A stretch of DNA of 64,000 nucleotides. Source: Paracoccus solventivorans. GTDB lineage: Bacteria > Pseudomonadota > Alphaproteobacteria > Rhodobacterales > Rhodobacteraceae. The notes beneath the pieces were generated by a model, which saw only the letters and a list, made by a program, of their open reading frames with translations, ran no database searches and had not been told where the DNA came from. The translations under genes were made by a program, and so were the position numbers. The stretch's first letter is position 1. Every line of letters begins with the position of its first letter. Positions 61,791 through 64,000 of the stretch are shown here, piece after piece. The stretch is from assembly GCF_900142875.1 (NCBI RefSeq), contig NZ_FRCK01000014.1:1-64000 (forward strand), in the 5' to 3' direction.

Positions 61791-62211
61791 GGCGAAATGG
61801 CTGCTCGCTGCGGCGTTCGCCTGCGTGGCCGTCTGGGCGGGGTGGACTTACAGCAGGAGCGCCGAATTGCGGCATGGGGCCGAGCTTTATGCCGAACATT
61901 GCGCGAATTGCCACGGAGCCCAGCTCGAAGGACAGCCGGACTGGCAGATTGCGGACGAAGGCGGTGTTCTGCCTGCACCGCCACATGACGAATCCGGGCA
62001 TACCTGGCACCATGACGACGCAATGCTGACGGACTATATCCGCCGGGGCGGACAGGCAGTCCTGGACGACATGGGAGTGCGTATGACGTCTGGCATGCCG
62101 GCATTTGGTGAGGTCCTGGAGGAGGGCGACATCGCCGCCATCCTTGCGTTCATCAAATCGAGTTGGCCTGACCGGATACGAGCTGTCCAGGCTGAACGGA
62201 ATGGCGGTTAG
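61780..62211 (+). CDS. Monoheme cytochrome c 1
   Basis: 143 aa. N-terminal anchor or signal (WLLAAAFACVAVWAGWTY). Heme site CANCHGAQLEGQP; Met ligand in SGMPAFGEVLEEGDIAAILAFI. Small, class I type. It starts inside the repC 3' end, so it may be expressed with it. Confidence 0.88.
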   Translation: MRARAKWLLAAAFACVAVWAGWTYSRSAELRHGAELYAEHCANCHGAQLEGQPDWQIADEGGVLPAPPHDESGHTWHHDDAMLTDYIRRGGQAVLDDMGVRMTSGMPAFGEVLEEGDIAAILAFIKSSWPDRIRAVQAERNGG

Positions 62212-62225
62212 ACCCAGCTGGTGGT

Positions 62226-62648
62226 TTACCGGATCCCATTCGCAACCTGGACCTCGCGAACGAAGCGGATGATACCGCCCAAGTCCGCGTCCGTGAGCCC
62301 CGGCACCGGGGCCATGTTTCCGAAGGGCCAGTGATGGGCGCGCACCCCGTTGCGGGCTGCCAGGACGAAAGCCATGTCGCTGTGGTGGCCAGGCTCGTAG
62401 ATCTTGTGAATGAGCGGAGGAGCGGTCCCGGCCCGCCCCTCGGCATTGGTGCCGTGGCAGGAGGCGCAGTTGACCGCGAACGCCTGCTGACCGACTTCGG
62501 CTTCGGGTGACAGCGTGGCCGGCATGGTGACGACGGCAAGAGCCTGGCCCTCTTCTGCCGGCCTTCCGGCATCATCGGATTGGCCCCAGAGCCACCAGGC
62601 ACCGCCTGTGGCGATCGCGGCAATGACCGCGACAAGAACAGTTCGCAT
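62226..62648 (-). CDS. Monoheme cytochrome c 2
   Basis: 140 aa. N-terminal anchor or signal (TVLVAVIAAIATGGAWWLW). Heme site CASCHGTNAEGRAGTAPPL; Met ligand in NMAPVPGLTDADLGGIIRFVREVQ. It is convergent with the cytochrome at 61780 (stops 14 bp apart). It lies 124 bp downstream of the DUF305 gene on the same strand. Confidence 0.88.
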   Translation of the reverse strand: MRTVLVAVIAAIATGGAWWLWGQSDDAGRPAEEGQALAVVTMPATLSPEAEVGQQAFAVNCASCHGTNAEGRAGTAPPLIHKIYEPGHHSDMAFVLAARNGVRAHHWPFGNMAPVPGLTDADLGGIIRFVREVQVANGIR

Positions 62649-62772
62649 AATGTCTTTCCTCTGATCGGCTCACGCGGCGGGAGAGCCGCGCGAGCGGTGC
62701 CGGAGAGGCTTGGTTCGGTGAGGTGTCGCTCGGGTGGCGCCGGGAAACCCGGCGCCATTCGAGCGCGGTCCT

Positions 62773-64000
62773 TCAGTTCGAGAGCCCGTGGACGATGCCG
62801 TTCGGCTTGTCGCCGACCGGCACCGATCCGATCACCTCCTGCCGCTCCACGTCGATGACCGAGACACTGTCGTCCGCGATGTTGGTCACGAACACGAAGG
62901 CGCCGTCAGCCGAGGCCGATACGCCATGCGCGCCAGGACCGGTTTTCAGCGTCTTGGCAACCTCGCCGCTCGCCGTGTCGATCACCGACACCGTGTCGTT
63001 CGGCGCGGCATCGGTTCCCTGATTGGCGACATAGACATGCCTGCCGTCCGGCGTGGCGATCATCTGGATCGGATTGGGACCGACCTCGATCCTGCCCGTG
63101 ACCTCGCGCGAGGCGGTGTCGATGACCGCCACGCGGTTCTCGTCGCGTAGCGAGACATAGACCTGGTTGCCGTCGGGGGTGAACCCGACCTGGACCGGGG
63201 CCGCGCCCACCGGGATACGTGCCGCTTCGGTCAGGCTGGCCGTGTCGATGACCGAAACCGTGCCGTCTTCGACGTTGGCGACGTATAGCTCGGCTCCGTT
63301 CGGGCTGAGGCGCAGCCCGTGCGGATAGGCACCGGTGCCGATGCGGGTGGTGACGGCGCCCTGCGCCAGGTCGACGACAGCAATCTCGTCGCTGCCTGAC
63401 AGCGAGACGAAGGCACGCCCGTTCCGGTCGGCCACCACATGGGCGGGATGCGCACCGACCTCGACCGTGGCCGGAGGCTTCGACAGATCCTGGGGATCGA
63501 GCATCACCAGAAGGCCCGCAGTATCTCCGCCGGCATGATCGTGCCCATCCCCGTGGTCGCCGGTGGCCGGCGTGCCGACCGCCAGCAGGAAGCGGCCGTC
63601 CGGTGTCAGATCGACGTTATGTGGCGCCACCGGGATCGGCACCGTGGTCACGGTCCCGGTGCCGAGGTCAATGGCGCTGATCGAGCTGCCGCCTTCGTCG
63701 GCGGACCAGACGGTGCCGCCCGTCTGCCCGAAGTCGATGGCCTCGGTGCTGGCCTTCTCCGTCAGCCAGGCGTCCATCTCGGCAATCTCGCGCTCCTGCG
63801 CAGTGATGATCTCTTCGGCCCACGCCTTGGTCTGCGGATCATCGCCGTGTTGCTGCACGATCCGGGCCATGTCGATCGCACCCTGATGATGCGGGATCAT
63901 GCCCCGCACGAAAGCCGTGTCGGGGTCATCGGCCATGACCCCTTCCATCATCGGCCCGTGCATGGCGTCCATCGCCTTCACATAAGCCTGCGTGAAGTCG
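62773..64000 (-). CDS. DUF305 domain fused to a YVTN beta-propeller, partial
   Basis: At least 409 aa. The frame is open to the window end and continues upstream ([15 protein letters not shown]), so the true start is outside. The N-terminal DUF305 has [16 protein letters not shown], a His-rich copper/metal motif, and is followed by at least six YVTN/NHL-like propeller repeats ([38 protein letters not shown] and similar). A His/Asp-rich insert ([13 protein letters not shown]) could bind metal. Probably secreted. It may belong to a copper cluster continuing to the right of the window. Confidence 0.85.
   Translation of the reverse strand, partial: DFTQAYVKAMDAMHGPMMEGVMADDPDTAFVRGMIPHHQGAIDMARIVQQHGDDPQTKAWAEEIITAQEREIAEMDAWLTEKASTEAIDFGQTGGTVWSADEGGSSISAIDLGTGTVTTVPIPVAPHNVDLTPDGRFLLAVGTPATGDHGDGHDHAGGDTAGLLVMLDPQDLSKPPATVEVGAHPAHVVADRNGRAFVSLSGSDEIAVVDLAQGAVTTRIGTGAYPHGLRLSPNGAELYVANVEDGTVSVIDTASLTEAARIPVGAAPVQVGFTPDGNQVYVSLRDENRVAVIDTASREVTGRIEVGPNPIQMIATPDGRHVYVANQGTDAAPNDTVSVIDTASGEVAKTLKTGPGAHGVSASADGAFVFVTNIADDSVSVIDVERQEVIGSVPVGDKPNGIVHGLSN

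Overview
This looks like a conjugative plasmid, or a plasmid-derived element, of an alphaproteobacterium, most likely Rhodobacterales. That placement is an inference from the very GC-rich coding sequence, two RepC-like replication initiators, a ParA/ribbon-helix-helix partition pair, a full VirB/VirD4 apparatus and plasmid small genes (DUF3768, ArdC). No rRNA or tRNA gene was recognised.

Layout. (1) 1-4.4 kb: plasmid accessory genes (DUF3768, a large ParB-like protein, a zinc finger, a SRAP/HMCES-like protein). (2) 4.4-14.6 kb: defence island. A serine resolvase is coupled to a small WGR protein. A type II CBASS locus follows (CD-NTase, Cap2 E2/E1, Cap3 JAB) with two divergent, overlapping effectors: HNH-SAVED (Cap5) and a patatin phospholipase (CapV). 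A three-gene restriction-modification operon closes the island. (3) 14.6-20.1 kb: an ArdC chimera, a structured leader plus repC-like gene 1, ssb, a second SRAP gene and a RelB/YafQ pair. (4) 20.4-37.2 kb: metal and envelope cargo. It holds a diheme cytochrome, lspA and a CDF exporter, two ArsR regulators with acr3-arsC-arsH, MerR, ZIP, a Zn/Cd/Pb P-type ATPase, two Sco proteins with a PCuAC chaperone, a second lspA, dsbB/dsbA-like genes, L,D-transpeptidases, DUF411 and an M23 peptidase. (5) 37.3-42.4 kb: intact ardC, small paralogous genes, parB-parA and a ~290 bp octamer array that is a likely centromere. (6) 42.4-59.0 kb: mobC, relaxase and virD4 on the plus strand, facing a virB1-virB11 operon on the minus strand. 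(7) 59.2-64 kb: two secreted proteins, a structured leader plus repC-like gene 2, two cytochromes c and a partial DUF305/beta-propeller gene.

The main non-genic signals are four. A ~254-360 bp hairpin-rich repeat occurs three times, each time just upstream of a different plasmid gene. A second structured repeat occurs twice. Two repC-like genes share a covarying leader that contains a hairpin whose loop is inverted between copies. A degenerate 8-bp tandem array sits beside parA, with a four-unit outlier near 3.1 kb. Together the genes support replication, partition, transfer, anti-restriction, anti-phage defence and resistance to arsenic and soft or transition metals.
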